A DNA stretch of 64,000 nt from Thiomicrorhabdus sp033238645 (GCA_033238645.1 BQXR01000001.1:266677-330676); one strand, 5' to 3'. Shown: positions 34,026 through 42,950, counted from the first letter of the stretch. Numbers and translations are program-made. Notes: generated from the sequence alone by a model not told the origin.

Positions 34026-34790
34026 ATGTCATTTACAGTGATTATTCCCGCCCGTTTTGAATCTAGCCGCTTGCCAGGTAAGCCACTAATGAATATTCAT
34101 GGCCAGCCAATGATTCAATGGACATGGCAGAAAGCCAAAAAATCGGGGGCAGAGCGTATTATTATTGCCACCGATTCAGAGAAAGTAAAAACGGTCTGTG
34201 AAGCCTTTGGTGCAGAGGTCTGTTTAACACGCGAAGACCACCAATCAGGTACAGAGCGCATTGCAGAAGTCATTGAAAAATGCGAGCTGGCAAAAGAGTC
34301 CATCATCGTCAATGTACAAGGCGATGAGCCAATGCTAGCGCCAGTGCTCATTCACCAAGTGGCAGAAGGGCTAGAATATAATCCACAAATCCCAATGGCA
34401 ACGCTATGTGAGCCAATTACCTCGGTAGAAACCGTCTTTGATCCACATGCCGTAAAAGTCAGCCGTAATGCTGCTAACCTAGCCATCAATTTCAGCCGAG
34501 CACCACTGCCTTGGTCGCGCGATAGCTTCTTATCTAACGTTAAGACTCTTCCTGATAACTGGCACTACAAACGCCATATCGGCCTCTACGCCTATAGAGC
34601 AGGTTTTGTTCAACAATATGTTGAGTGGCCAGAGTGCGATCTAGAACAGGTCGAAAAACTAGAGCAACTGCGTGTCCTATGGCATGGCGAATCTATTCTT
34701 GTTTTAGATGCCCTCTGTGATGCGGGTGTTGGGGTTGATACACCAGAAGATCTTGAACAAGTCCGCCAACTGCTCTCTGCTGAGTCCTAG
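34026..34790 (+). CDS. kdsB: 3-deoxy-manno-octulosonate cytidylyltransferase
   Basis: KdsB activates KDO with CTP for lipopolysaccharide core synthesis. The 254-residue protein has VIIPARFESSRLPGKPLMNIHGQPMIQW, RIIIATDSEKV, VQGDEPMLAP, LPWSRD, HIGLYAYR and GVDTPEDLEQVR, all family motifs. Length is standard. It follows lpxK and the Trm112-like gene on the same strand. Confidence 0.97.
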   Translation: MSFTVIIPARFESSRLPGKPLMNIHGQPMIQWTWQKAKKSGAERIIIATDSEKVKTVCEAFGAEVCLTREDHQSGTERIAEVIEKCELAKESIIVNVQGDEPMLAPVLIHQVAEGLEYNPQIPMATLCEPITSVETVFDPHAVKVSRNAANLAINFSRAPLPWSRDSFLSNVKTLPDNWHYKRHIGLYAYRAGFVQQYVEWPECDLEQVEKLEQLRVLWHGESILVLDALCDAGVGVDTPEDLEQVRQLLSAES

Positions 34791-34798
34791 ACTAAGCC

Positions 34799-35005
34799 AT
34801 GTTTAAATACCTGACGCTGCTTGCGGTTATCTACTTCTTCTACTGGTTGATTAAACAGAAGATCAGAAATCGAAAGTTGCGGGCGCAGGGGATTGTTGTT
34901 GAAGAGAAGGGGTTAAGGCCAATTACACTGATGAGTATAGTGATGGTAGTCATGTACTCCTCTTACTTGGTCTATTATCTAGTTTTTGGGCAGGGAAGCG
35001 CCTAA
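34799..35005 (+). CDS. Small two-helix membrane protein after kdsB
   Basis: The 68-residue product has an N-terminal helix (YLTLLAVIYFFYWLI), a basic stretch (KQKIRNRKLRAQG) and a second helix (LMSIVMVVMYSSYLVYYLVF). It begins 8 bases after kdsB, so it is probably co-transcribed. I do not recognise a family. Confidence 0.6.
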   Translation: MFKYLTLLAVIYFFYWLIKQKIRNRKLRAQGIVVEEKGLRPITLMSIVMVVMYSSYLVYYLVFGQGSA

Positions 35006-35404
35006 GCACTCCACTTCTGCGTCAAAAGCAGTCGAGTACACTTGTACACTCCTTTATTTTTCCTTGTATTGAAATGCTTATGCGATTCCTATACGTATGC
35101 TCAACTTTTCTTCAGGGTTTAGGAAGCAGAAAACGGCGCTATTTTTACATTAGAAACGATCACATACACTTGTATGCTTCCTTGAAATAACTGGGATCAG
35201 GGTAAAGTTAATTGAATAATCCCACGTTAAAGTCCCGAATTTGGGACATTTTTCTTTCTGTTGGTTGCCTAAATTTGAGTTTTTACTTTTTGTACCCACA
35301 AGGGGCATAAAAGCAGGGGGCGGGTAAAATATAACAGTATTTGAACCCAATATTCTCTAAGCTAAAAAAGCGTAGTTAAGTGCAGCTTTACTGGAAGTGA
35401 TGTT
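35006..35404. other. Intergenic stretch with palindromic motifs and repeat copy 4
   Basis: These 399 bases contain the short palindromic segments GTACACTTGTACAC (near 35035) and ATACACTTGTAT (near 35164), plus ATACGTAT (near 35092). They also hold extended G-tract repeat copy 4. A 66-codon minus-strand frame crosses the repeat but shows no protein-like features. Confidence 0.5.
35289..35324 (+). repeat. Extended G-tract repeat, copy 4
   Basis: TTTGTACCCACAAGGGGCAT is followed by AAAAGCAGGGGGCGGG. The G run is interrupted by one C. Confidence 0.8.
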
Positions 35405-36217
35405 ATGAAAATCTTAATCTTGTCTGTCATCAGAGCTATTTTAATCGCCTCTATATCTATGAGTATGTTAGCAAGCTCTCAGGTGTACGCTCAAAAGCCC
35501 GACAGCCCTCATTATTCATTGCGTAAGTACCAACATGTTAAACAGTTTTACCATCTAACGGCTGAACAAGCGGTAAAAATTGGACTAGAGTACAATATTC
35601 CCCCCGCAGCGATATTGGCGATTGCGGGTTGGGAGTCGGGTTATGGCGAGGGTTATATTTCTCAGATTACGGGTAATATTATGAGTTTGGGGGCGCGTAA
35701 GGGTGAGGCTGAGTTACCGCCGTTAACGCTGCCGAGAAATATTGCTAAAGATAAGATTATGATTGATATCGATAGGGCAAACCAGTTACCAAAAGGTCAG
35801 GTGGTTTGGCAAAAGAGACCGCCTAGCCTTAAAAAAGATTATCGCCCTCAGCCTTATGCAGGTACGAACAGTAATCTACTCTATTTTAGAGAAAACCCCA
35901 GCTCCTTAAAACAAGCTTATAGCAGCGTAATGCGAGATTTTTCTAGTAGCTGGATTAGTCATAAATCTAAAGTCCCACTATTTTTACAAGCCTCAAGAGA
36001 GATGGAACATCTGGTTGCTAGTAAAGGAAAGGCGGCTTTGTTAGGCTGTGGCGTTGCAAAAGCCTTTGTAAAAAGCATTGGCGGCAAACCACGTAGTTTT
36101 AATATGCGTCCTGCATGGATCAAACATGTTGTTAAGATTATGGACAATGCTGGGCTGTGCGCTTTAACCCAAGATATTTATAAAGGCAAAAGCTTTAAAC
36201 AGGCTTGGTTGCGTTAA
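35405..36217 (+). CDS. Putative secreted glucosaminidase-type peptidoglycan hydrolase
   Basis: The 270-residue protein has a signal peptide (AILIASISMSMLASSQVYA). The motif AVKIGLEYNIPPAAILAIAGWESGYGEGYISQITGNIMSLGARKG resembles the glucosaminidase domain of FlgJ and related autolysins, with the probable catalytic glutamate in GWESGYG. C-terminal repeats of Lys-rich sequence could bind cell wall. Two cysteines (LLGCGVAKAF, NAGLCALTQ) may form a disulfide. It would act in the periplasm. The family assignment is moderate. Confidence 0.6.
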   Translation: MKILILSVIRAILIASISMSMLASSQVYAQKPDSPHYSLRKYQHVKQFYHLTAEQAVKIGLEYNIPPAAILAIAGWESGYGEGYISQITGNIMSLGARKGEAELPPLTLPRNIAKDKIMIDIDRANQLPKGQVVWQKRPPSLKKDYRPQPYAGTNSNLLYFRENPSSLKQAYSSVMRDFSSSWISHKSKVPLFLQASREMEHLVASKGKAALLGCGVAKAFVKSIGGKPRSFNMRPAWIKHVVKIMDNAGLCALTQDIYKGKSFKQAWLR

Positions 36218-36301
36218 TATAATGCTATCTCTAGCTTCAGTTGCTCTCCTTAAATCAAAAACAAGCCACTATCCTTCATTTTACTCTCTGTTAAAATAGC
36301 C

Positions 36302-36324
36302 AAAATATTTCAAGCAGGGGGGGG
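36302..36324 (+). repeat. G-tract motif, AAAATATTTCAAGCAG-G(n) variant
   Basis: The 23 bases from AAAATATTTC to the end of the eight Gs are identical to those at 61107-61129. It lies about 50 bases before the helicase gene. Confidence 0.85.
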
Positions 36325-36376
36325 CATGCTCCTACCCAAGTTTTATTTTTATTAGTCAATCCAAGGAATGTTTTCT

Positions 36377-37675
36377 ATGTCATTTGCCTCTTTAGGCTTG
36401 TGTGATGCGCTGTTGAAAGCGGTTACAGAACAAGGTTATACAACACCAACAGCGATACAGCTTGAAGCGATTCCTGCGGTGCTTAGTCAGCGGGATTTGA
36501 TGGCGGCGGCGCATACTGGTACGGGTAAGACGGCTAGCTTTACACTGCCTATGGTGCAGTTATTGTCAGGTGGCGCTTGTCCTAAGGCCTTGCATGTGCG
36601 TGCTTTAGTGATTACACCAACCCGCGAGCTTGCTGCTCAGGTTACCGAGAGCGTTGAAAACTATAGCCGTCATATGAATATTCGCTCTTCGGCGGTGTTT
36701 GGGGGCGTTAGAATTGAGCCGCAGATAGCCGCGTTGCAAGAAGGCTTGGATGTATTGGTTGCTACGCCGGGACGTTTATTGGATCTTTATAGACAAGGGG
36801 CGGTTAAGTTTGATGAGCTTGAGATATTGGTCTTGGATGAAGCAGATCGCATGTTGGATATGGGCTTTATCGATGATATTCGTCGCATCCAAACCTTGCT
36901 GCCTGCCAAGCGTCAAACCTTGATGTTTTCAGCCACCTTTTCTAAAGAGGTTAAGTCACTTGCTGAAGGTATGTTCAATGATCCACTTTTGATTGAAATG
37001 GCTTCTGAGAACAGTACTGCGGCCACGATTAAGCAGGTCATTCACCTAGTAGATAAAGAGCGTAAGAGTGCGCTATTGATTGACTTGATTAAAAGGAATA
37101 AATGGCATCAGGTTTTGGTCTTTAGTCGTACCAAGAAAGGGGCGGATAGCTTGGTCATTGAGCTGGAAAGTGCTGGCATTACTGCTGACTCAATCCATGC
37201 GAATAGAATGCAGCATGCACGCACACGTGCCTTAGAGGGGTTTAGAAGTGAGAAAATTGTGGTATTGGTCGCCACGGATATTGCCGCTCGGGGGATTGAT
37301 GTGAGCCAGCTGCCTTGCGTGGTTAATTTTGATCTACCTTATGTAGCAGAAGACTATGTACATCGCATTGGTCGTACGGGGCGTGCTGGCAGTTCTGGTT
37401 TAGCGGTTTCATTGGTGAGTGAGGATGAATATAAGCAGTTAAAGTTGATTGAAGAGCTCATTGGATCAAAGTTAGAGCGTAAAATTATCCGTGGCTTTAT
37501 GCCCAGCGAGAAGCCAGCAAAAGAGAAGGCAGTAACAACTGAGTTTGATGATGATGAGTACGGTAGTTTTGAACCAGACTCTAAGCCTAATGCTAATCTT
37601 AAGCCCCGACGTAGAGGCCAAGGTCAGAGTCGTGGAAAACGTGGTGGTAAATCATCTAATCGAAATAGAAGATAA
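36377..37675 (+). CDS. DEAD-box RNA helicase, RhlE-like
   Basis: The 432-residue protein has all helicase motifs: AAHTGTGKTASF (I), PTRELAAQ (Ia), ATPGRLLDL (Ib), VLDEADRMLDMGF (II, DEAD), FSATF (III) and HRIGRTGRAG (VI). Its C-terminal tail is basic and Arg/Gly-rich (PRRRGQGQSRGKRGGKSSNRNRR), as in RhlE. It remodels RNA, for example in ribosome assembly. I prefer the ATG at 36377 because AAGGA lies about 9 bases upstream, whereas the ATG at 36368 is directly next to it. Confidence 0.93.
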   Translation: MSFASLGLCDALLKAVTEQGYTTPTAIQLEAIPAVLSQRDLMAAAHTGTGKTASFTLPMVQLLSGGACPKALHVRALVITPTRELAAQVTESVENYSRHMNIRSSAVFGGVRIEPQIAALQEGLDVLVATPGRLLDLYRQGAVKFDELEILVLDEADRMLDMGFIDDIRRIQTLLPAKRQTLMFSATFSKEVKSLAEGMFNDPLLIEMASENSTAATIKQVIHLVDKERKSALLIDLIKRNKWHQVLVFSRTKKGADSLVIELESAGITADSIHANRMQHARTRALEGFRSEKIVVLVATDIAARGIDVSQLPCVVNFDLPYVAEDYVHRIGRTGRAGSSGLAVSLVSEDEYKQLKLIEELIGSKLERKIIRGFMPSEKPAKEKAVTTEFDDDEYGSFEPDSKPNANLKPRRRGQGQSRGKRGGKSSNRNRR

Positions 37676-37757
37676 AGATAATAAAAACTAGCTATGTAAA
37701 CCAATCGATAATAGCGTGTTTTAATCGCTAACTATGCTTGGTTAACTTAATTATGAT

Positions 37758-38171
37758 ATGGAGGATGCAGTGGTATTGCTTGAGAGAATAAATGTGAATA
37801 TTGCAGCTAATGCAATGATAATACTAAACTTATGCCTAGTTATGTTTGATGTTTTAATTATGGTGGGAATTGTTCCTTACAATATTGTGTGGGGTGGGCG
37901 CTTTGAAAATATATCTGAGATGTACGTTTTTGAAATGACTTCCATAGTTTTGAGTTTGGCAATCGCTGCAGTGATTGGCATTAAGGCGGGTTATATAAAA
38001 CCTTACATAAGCAAAAAGGGCGTAACAATGATAATGTGGAGTTTAGTGATGTTCTTTTCATTAAATACTCTGGGTAATATAGCATCAACAAATCCACTAG
38101 AAACAATCCTCTTTACACCCATAACAGTAATAGCCACAATCTTATGTTACAGACTGGCAATTGATAAATAA
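37758..38171 (+). CDS. Uncharacterised membrane protein with about four helices
   Basis: The 137-residue product has hydrophobic segments near 16-38, 60-78, 88-104 and 115-133. There is no known motif. It is AT-rich and preceded by GATATGGAGG, a weak ribosome-binding region. I do not recognise a family. Confidence 0.55.
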   Translation: MEDAVVLLERINVNIAANAMIILNLCLVMFDVLIMVGIVPYNIVWGGRFENISEMYVFEMTSIVLSLAIAAVIGIKAGYIKPYISKKGVTMIMWSLVMFFSLNTLGNIASTNPLETILFTPITVIATILCYRLAIDK

Positions 38172-38190
38172 AGCAATTAGAGTCAGAATG

Positions 38191-38224
38191 TTTTGTACCT
38201 TCAGGGGCTTTTAAGCAGGGGGGG
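38191..38224 (+). repeat. Extended G-tract repeat, copy 5
   Basis: TTTTGTACCTTCAGGGGCTT is followed by TTAAGCA and seven Gs. It lacks the second A of the AAGGGG box of the other copies. Confidence 0.85.
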
Positions 38225-38285
38225 TAACCATTAGTTTGTGTCTGTCACAGCTTAAATATAATTATCTTATTCAGTGCAAATTAAT

Positions 38286-38453
38286 ATGTACAAGATAGTG
38301 TCATTCTTTGACATGGTTTGGCTAAAAGTGACCGTAGAAAGCACACATCTTTTAGGCATGAGTGATCATATAACCTTACCTGAAACTCATCCATTTAGGG
38401 TGAAAAATAGAAAGGTCATTGCTCAGGTGATTCCATTTTTTAAAGACAGGTAA
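38286..38453 (+). pseudogene. Possible SnoaL-like gene fragment
   Basis: A 55-codon frame from the ATG at 38286 encodes MVWLKVTVESTHLLG and ITLPETHPFRVKNRKVIAQ, ending VIPFFKDR. The pattern TLPETHxFRVxNxKI resembles the C-terminal strands of SnoaL-like/NTF2-fold proteins, which are about 120-140 residues long. If so, the N-terminal half is missing and this is a remnant. The assignment is tentative. Confidence 0.35.
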
Positions 38454-38504
38454 GTTTGATTTATAATCATTAAATGCATGAATAATAATAAAAACTGACA
38501 CCAA

Positions 38505-38936
38505 ATGAATCAACTTATGATCAAACTTTTTCTATTCTTAATGGTCTTTTCTTCTATCTCTCAGGCAACGGGAGGGAGTGAATTTTCGCGTGTGGATATT
38601 CAGATTAACAATCAAACCTTACCGCTTGAATATGCCGATACAGAGGTTTTACGTAACCAAGGTTTAATGTACCGTAAACAGCTCTGTATTGACTGCGGCA
38701 TGCTGTTTAAATTAGATCAGGCACATCAGGTAGAGATGTGGATGAAGAACACTTATATTCCTTTGGATGTGGCATTTATTCGTGCTGATGGTCTGATAGT
38801 GGGGATTGAAGCAATGCAGCCTTTAGATCAAACTCTTGTTAAGGCCTCTGAGAAGGTGCTCTATGTTTGGGAGATGAATCAGGATTGGTTTCAGGCCAAT
38901 GATATAGCCGTTGGAGATAAGGTTTTTATCTATTAA
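38505..38936 (+). CDS. Secreted DUF192 family protein
   Basis: The 143-residue protein has a signal peptide (KLFLFLMVFSSISQATG) followed by the DUF192 domain: LEYADTEVLRNQGLMYRKQL, MLFKLDQAHQVEMWMKNTYIPLDVAFI and VLYVWEMNQDWFQANDIAVGDKV. The Met-Trp-Met-Lys-Asn-Thr motif is the family signature. It acts in the periplasm or outside; the role is unknown. A strong terminator follows. Confidence 0.92.
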   Translation: MNQLMIKLFLFLMVFSSISQATGGSEFSRVDIQINNQTLPLEYADTEVLRNQGLMYRKQLCIDCGMLFKLDQAHQVEMWMKNTYIPLDVAFIRADGLIVGIEAMQPLDQTLVKASEKVLYVWEMNQDWFQANDIAVGDKVFIY

Positions 38937-38958
38937 ACCTACAAACACTCTGTAGCCG

Positions 38959-38988
38959 AAAAGGCAGTGTTAAAACACTGCCTTTTTT
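38959..38988 (+). terminator. Terminator after the DUF192 gene
   Basis: AAGGCAGTGTT (38961-38971) pairs perfectly with AACACTGCCTT (38974-38984), followed by a T run. A-rich sequence upstream might let it act on the minus strand as well. Confidence 0.9.
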
Positions 38989-39025
38989 ACATATCTTATT
39001 TTAATTTTAGTGACGTTGAGTAAAC

Positions 39026-39442
39026 TTATCCGCCAGATCGAGCGATAAACATTGCCGTCATGGTATCCATTGTTTCAATGTGACCCACAAACCAGTTGGG
39101 TAGCGTCTCTTCAATATAGAGCTTCAAGCGTGCGATATCTTTATCGGCTTGCCATGCAGCGATCTCTGTTTCCATCTCTGCTAATACACGTTCGTGTTCA
39201 CCTTTGTGAATTGAGTAGGGTGGGAAGCTGAATTTTTGCATCTGCTCCTCTTCACGAGCAAAGTGTTCTTGGTTGTGTTTAAGCAGTGCTTCTAATGTTT
39301 TTCCTGTCTCCTCTGCTTTTGCTTCACCCGTTTCTATCAAAATAAGTAGGTGTTGGATGTGGTTAACCAGTGCAGTGGCTTCTTCGTGGTCGTCGTTCAT
39401 AAAATCCAACTCAACTCTTGGTACATCATCAAAATCAATCAT
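39026..39442 (-). CDS. Hemerythrin-like oxygen-binding protein (first copy)
   Basis: Bacteriohemerythrins bind dioxygen at a di-iron centre in a four-helix bundle. The 138-residue protein shows the ligand pattern: LDFMNDDHEEATALVNHI (first His), NQEHFAREEEQM (His and Glu), HKGEHERVLAEM (two His) and WFVGHIETMD (His and Asp). It is a single-domain protein. It may carry or sense oxygen. A paralog lies 125 bases away on the same strand. Confidence 0.9.
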   Translation of the reverse strand: MIDFDDVPRVELDFMNDDHEEATALVNHIQHLLILIETGEAKAEETGKTLEALLKHNQEHFAREEEQMQKFSFPPYSIHKGEHERVLAEMETEIAAWQADKDIARLKLYIEETLPNWFVGHIETMDTMTAMFIARSGG

Positions 39443-39567
39443 CGTTTTTTCCTTCTTGTTTTCAGAGGTATTTGCACTCTAAACGGTAATGAGTGTTGCT
39501 AGTCTATCTAAGAATTTACTTTGATCGCTTGATTAATATCAATTGCATGCACAACGATTGAACGAGG

Positions 39568-39990
39568 CTATGATTTTTTTTTAGAAGAACTAGAGATAAA
39601 CAGTGCTGCTTCGGTATCCATGCTATCTACATGGCCGATTAACCAAGTGGGTAGGGTCTGTTGCATATAAAGCTGTAAGCGTAGCAGATCTTTACTGGTT
39701 TGCCATGCTATTAACACCTCTTGAGTGATCTCCAGTATGAGTTGATGCTCTTGTTGATGCTCTGTAAGTTGCGGAAAATGATACGCCTGCATCTGTGACT
39801 CTTCATGATCAAAGTGCTCTTTACACTGTTGTAGCAAAGACTGCATCATTTGTGTGATCTGAGAGGCTTCTGAGTCCTTCTCTGTTGATGTTAATTGTGC
39901 TTGAATCTGGGTGATTAACAGATAGATCTTATCGTGATCCTGATTCATAAAATCGATGGCAACTTGGGGCATGTTATTTGAATGGTTCAT
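39568..39990 (-). CDS. Hemerythrin-like oxygen-binding protein (second copy)
   Basis: The 140-residue paralog of the neighbouring hemerythrin keeps the same ligand positions: FMNQDHDKIYLLITQI, CKEHFDHEESQM, EHQQEHQLILEI and WLIGHVDSMD. Sequence around them differs widely, so the duplication is not recent. It ends in a Ser/Lys-rich tail. It lies 11 bases after the stop of btuF, so it may be transcribed from the end of the cobalamin operon. Confidence 0.9.
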   Translation of the reverse strand: MNHSNNMPQVAIDFMNQDHDKIYLLITQIQAQLTSTEKDSEASQITQMMQSLLQQCKEHFDHEESQMQAYHFPQLTEHQQEHQLILEITQEVLIAWQTSKDLLRLQLYMQQTLPTWLIGHVDSMDTEAALFISSSSKKKS

Positions 39991-40001
39991 AGAAGGGTTC
40001 T

Positions 40002-40895
40002 TTATTGTCCGTAATGGGCTCTAGCTTGATCGACCTTATCACATAACGGCGCTAATGCATTAATCAGTCGTGCTGTCGGTCTTTGGTAGTGGCTGTTATT
40101 GAGTAGATAGATTTGCTTGTTTTGTACGGCTTTTAGGCTAGTGTAGCTCTGCCATGATTTTAACCAGTCTTTCTGAAACGCCGCTCGACCACCGAGTAGA
40201 AACAGTTGTGGGTTACGTTCAAACAGACTCTCTACACTAATTTGGGCTGTTAGAGGTTTAAGGTCAGTATAGATATTCTCTGCACCACATACCGCCATTG
40301 CCTGACTAATAAACTGCTGGCCATTCATGGTTATTAGCGGCTTGTGCCAAATCTCGTAGAAGCTGGTTATTTTTGACTTATATTGGTTGGCTTCACGTAC
40401 TTGTTTTAAAGTGGATCTCAGTTGTGCTGCACTTTTTTTGGCTTTAGTTACGTTACCCGTCATGATGCCCAGTTGTTCTATGCGGTTAGGAATATCGTCA
40501 AGCTGTTCGATTTCAAACACTGAAACGGTAAAACCAAGTTCTTTTAAGCGCTGTAGGTCTTTAGCACGATTACCTGATTGCCAACCGAGAATCAGGTCAG
40601 GATTGAGTTCAATGATTTTTTCTAGGTTAATGGCATTGTAACCACCAATGATCGGCTTGCTTAATGCATCCTCTGGGTAGTCTGAGTAACTCACGACCCC
40701 TACAATCTGATCACCTGCACCCGCTGAGTAGAGCATCTCCGTAATATGCGGTGCTAGTGCGATAATACGCTGTGCCGTGTTGCTTTCTGATGTGGGTTGT
40801 TGGGCAGATGCATTATTGAGTGTGACTAGACCAAGGCAAAGTACGAGGCAGGTTTGAACTGTAAATGGGATAAAAGATGTTAATTGGTTAAACAT
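40002..40895 (-). CDS. btuF: Periplasmic cobalamin-binding protein, BtuF-like
   Basis: BtuF captures corrinoids in the periplasm for an ABC importer. The 297-residue product has a signal peptide (TCLVLCLGLVTLNNASA) and the helical-backbone metal-receptor fold: RIIALAPHITEMLYSAGAGDQIVGVVSYSDYP, INLEKIIELNPDLILGWQSG and QISVESLFERNPQLFLLGG. I choose the ATG at 40895, which overlaps the cbiB stop by 8 bases (ATGTTTAA); a TTG four codons upstream is also possible. No btuC or btuD gene is in the window. It is the last gene of the operon. Confidence 0.88.
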   Translation of the reverse strand: MFNQLTSFIPFTVQTCLVLCLGLVTLNNASAQQPTSESNTAQRIIALAPHITEMLYSAGAGDQIVGVVSYSDYPEDALSKPIIGGYNAINLEKIIELNPDLILGWQSGNRAKDLQRLKELGFTVSVFEIEQLDDIPNRIEQLGIMTGNVTKAKKSAAQLRSTLKQVREANQYKSKITSFYEIWHKPLITMNGQQFISQAMAVCGAENIYTDLKPLTAQISVESLFERNPQLFLLGGRAAFQKDWLKSWQSYTSLKAVQNKQIYLLNNSHYQRPTARLINALAPLCDKVDQARAHYGQ

Positions 40896-41826
40896 AAAAA
40901 TTTCCAAAGTAAGTCAGTACAATCGCCAGTACCAGCAAAACGTAGAGCGTAGTATCCACTCGAGTTCGATTTTGTAAGCAGTGTTCGATAGCTTGCGGTT
41001 GAATAATTTTAGAGGCATTAGGCTTACCAAAACAAGCTTTATGTTTTAACTCACCAAAATAGACAGTATCACCCCCCAGTTGGCAGTTAATATTGAGTGC
41101 CATCGCCGTAATTGGGTGACCTGCATTTGGGCTGTCATGATGTTTACCTTGGGCGTAGAAAGCCCAAAACTGCCAGCGCCTGTTAATCAGCATAATTAGT
41201 GCCGCGGTAATTCTTGCAGGAATCCAGTTAACCACATCATCCACTCTGGCAGAGACCTTACCAAACTTCTCATAACGATCTATACGGTAGCCAACCATGG
41301 AGTCTAAGGTATTAATCGCTTTGTAGACCAGAATCCCAGGCAACCCAAATAGCAGTAGATAGAACAGCGGTGCAATTAGCCCATCACTGAGGTTCTCGGC
41401 ATAAGACTCAATCCCCGCTTTATAACAGTCGCTATCACTTAAATTCTCAGTATCTCTGCTCACTAAGCCTCGTAATGCCACTTGTGGTTGATCGGTTTGA
41501 ATTAGGCTTAAAACAGCATCATGCAACATTCTATGTGCGATGAGCATGGAGGCTAAAATAGAGAGCAAAATAATACTGAGCAGGGGGGGGAGCAAGCTAG
41601 AGGCGAATGAGATCAACACTCCAATGACGGCACAAAGTGTGGTGAGCAGTAGCGTTAATAAAGCGCCACGTAAGATGCTATTTTGATAGAGATATTTTTC
41701 AAATCCCTTAATTAGATCACCCATTAAAATCACGGGGTGACGAATCCAGCTAAACTCTCCAAATTGGCGATCTAAAAGCAGTGCCAATAGGGCAATGATA
41801 AAAATGTCACTGCCGTGAAAGAGCAT
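40888..41826 (-). CDS. cbiB: Adenosylcobinamide-phosphate synthase (CbiB/CobD)
   Basis: CbiB attaches the aminopropanol (phosphate) arm to adenosylcobyric acid at the inner membrane. The 312-residue protein has several helices and the motifs LLLDRQFGEFSWIRHPVILMGDLI, GLVSRDTENLSDSDCYKAGIESYAENLSDGLIAPLFYLL, YKAINTLDSMVGYR, GKVSARVDDVVNWIPARITAALI and SPNAGHPITAMA. It shares one base with the cobD-type gene upstream. The eight-G motif at 41583-41590 lies opposite its coding strand and is read as prolines. Confidence 0.95.
   Translation of the reverse strand: MLFHGSDIFIIALLALLLDRQFGEFSWIRHPVILMGDLIKGFEKYLYQNSILRGALLTLLLTTLCAVIGVLISFASSLLPPLLSIILLSILASMLIAHRMLHDAVLSLIQTDQPQVALRGLVSRDTENLSDSDCYKAGIESYAENLSDGLIAPLFYLLLFGLPGILVYKAINTLDSMVGYRIDRYEKFGKVSARVDDVVNWIPARITAALIMLINRRWQFWAFYAQGKHHDSPNAGHPITAMALNINCQLGGDTVYFGELKHKACFGKPNASKIIQPQAIEHCLQNRTRVDTTLYVLLVLAIVLTYFGNFYV
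41578..41590 (+). repeat. G-tract motif GAGCAG-G(n) opposite cbiB
   Basis: GAGCA plus eight Gs, on the plus strand although cbiB is on the minus strand. Confidence 0.8.
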
Positions 41827-42950
41827 TAGTCAGATGCCGTTAAAAGAGTATTTTCAGCCGATTTTAATGCTTGGATCAGCTGTTGATTTTGAGCTTTGGA
41901 TTTAATGGCAATACGGCAGTGATATTCACCTAATCCAAAGCTTTGACAATTGCGGATTAGGATTTGTGACTGTGCTAAATATGCGACTAACTGTTCAGCT
42001 TTAATGATCGTTTTAACCAAGACAAAATTTGCTAAACCACTCTCTACCGAGCTGATTAGCCGACACCTTGTTAGGGCATCAATAAATGTAGGGCGTTCTT
42101 GGTTTAAGGAATCCTGCGTTTTTTGATCGTGATCCGGATCACTTAATGCTTGCAGCAGAAACTGTTCATCTAAAACCGAGATTGGCCAACTCGGCCATTG
42201 CCAAGACTGCAAGGCATTAGGTGCCGCAAAGAGTGCACCAATGCGCACACCTGGGCAGGCGTAATATTTAGTGAGTGATTGTAAGACAATCCACTTTTTT
42301 GCTTGAGGGCTTTCTAACAAACTGCGGACACTGGCGCTACTTGCCAGACTAATAAAGGGCAGAAAAGATTCATCAATCAGTAACCAGCAGTTTTGCACTA
42401 TAGCCGCTCTAAGAAGTGGCTCAAGGCTCTCTATCGACTGATACTGACCTTGTGGAGTATTGGGGTTAACCAAAACGATGACACTATTTTCTGTGAGTGT
42501 ATTAAAGTTAAAAGTAGGTAAGTCACTCTGTGGAACTTCAATAGTCTGTTGGCTATGTAAGCTAGCGGCACGTTGGTACTCGCTATAGATGGGGGTGAAG
42601 AGCAGCGTTAAATCGGGTCTGATTTTGGCAAATAGACTCATAATTGCACTGGAGATACCATTAGTCAGTGTGATTTGATTTGGCTCTAACTGAAACTTTT
42701 GTGCAATAGCTTGCTTCAAAGCTACCTGCTGTTGATCAGGGTAGTGACCAACCATGAGCTGCGCCTGTAGGTTGATCGGTGCCCAACTGATCTGCGGCAT
42801 AACGGGGTTAATGCTGGCTGAAAAGTCAATCAGTGACTCCAAACCTTTTTTGACAGAGGTGGTTGCGTTGTGCTCACGCAATAACTGGTAAACCTGCCCT
42901 CCGTGAATAGGCTTGTTAAGAGCTTGTTCTAGCTTATTTGATTGTATCAC
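41826..42950 (-). CDS. cobD: L-threonine-O-3-phosphate decarboxylase (CobD/CobC type)
   Basis: This PLP-dependent aminotransferase-fold enzyme makes (R)-1-amino-2-propanol phosphate, the linker of the nucleotide loop. The 374-residue protein starts with the typical HGGQVYQLLRE and FSASINPVMPQI. It has YPDQQQVALKQAI, LTNGISSAI, VNPNTPQGQ, LLIDESFLPF and the PLP lysine motif LQSLTKYYACPGVRIGALF. It overlaps its neighbours by one and four bases. Gene names differ between organisms; the function is clear from context. Confidence 0.93.
   Translation of the reverse strand: MIQSNKLEQALNKPIHGGQVYQLLREHNATTSVKKGLESLIDFSASINPVMPQISWAPINLQAQLMVGHYPDQQQVALKQAIAQKFQLEPNQITLTNGISSAIMSLFAKIRPDLTLLFTPIYSEYQRAASLHSQQTIEVPQSDLPTFNFNTLTENSVIVLVNPNTPQGQYQSIESLEPLLRAAIVQNCWLLIDESFLPFISLASSASVRSLLESPQAKKWIVLQSLTKYYACPGVRIGALFAAPNALQSWQWPSWPISVLDEQFLLQALSDPDHDQKTQDSLNQERPTFIDALTRCRLISSVESGLANFVLVKTIIKAEQLVAYLAQSQILIRNCQSFGLGEYHCRIAIKSKAQNQQLIQALKSAENTLLTASD

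Larger units (their letters stand above)
38172..38504. other. Intergenic stretch with repeat copy 5 and a gene fragment
   Basis: These 333 bases contain extended repeat copy 5 and a short frame that looks like a truncated SnoaL-like gene (described separately). No RNA gene is evident. Confidence 0.5.

Noticed and set aside
35150..35350. A 66-codon minus-strand frame after kdsB
   Set aside because: It crosses an extended G-tract repeat, has no signal, motif or ribosome-binding site, and looks random.
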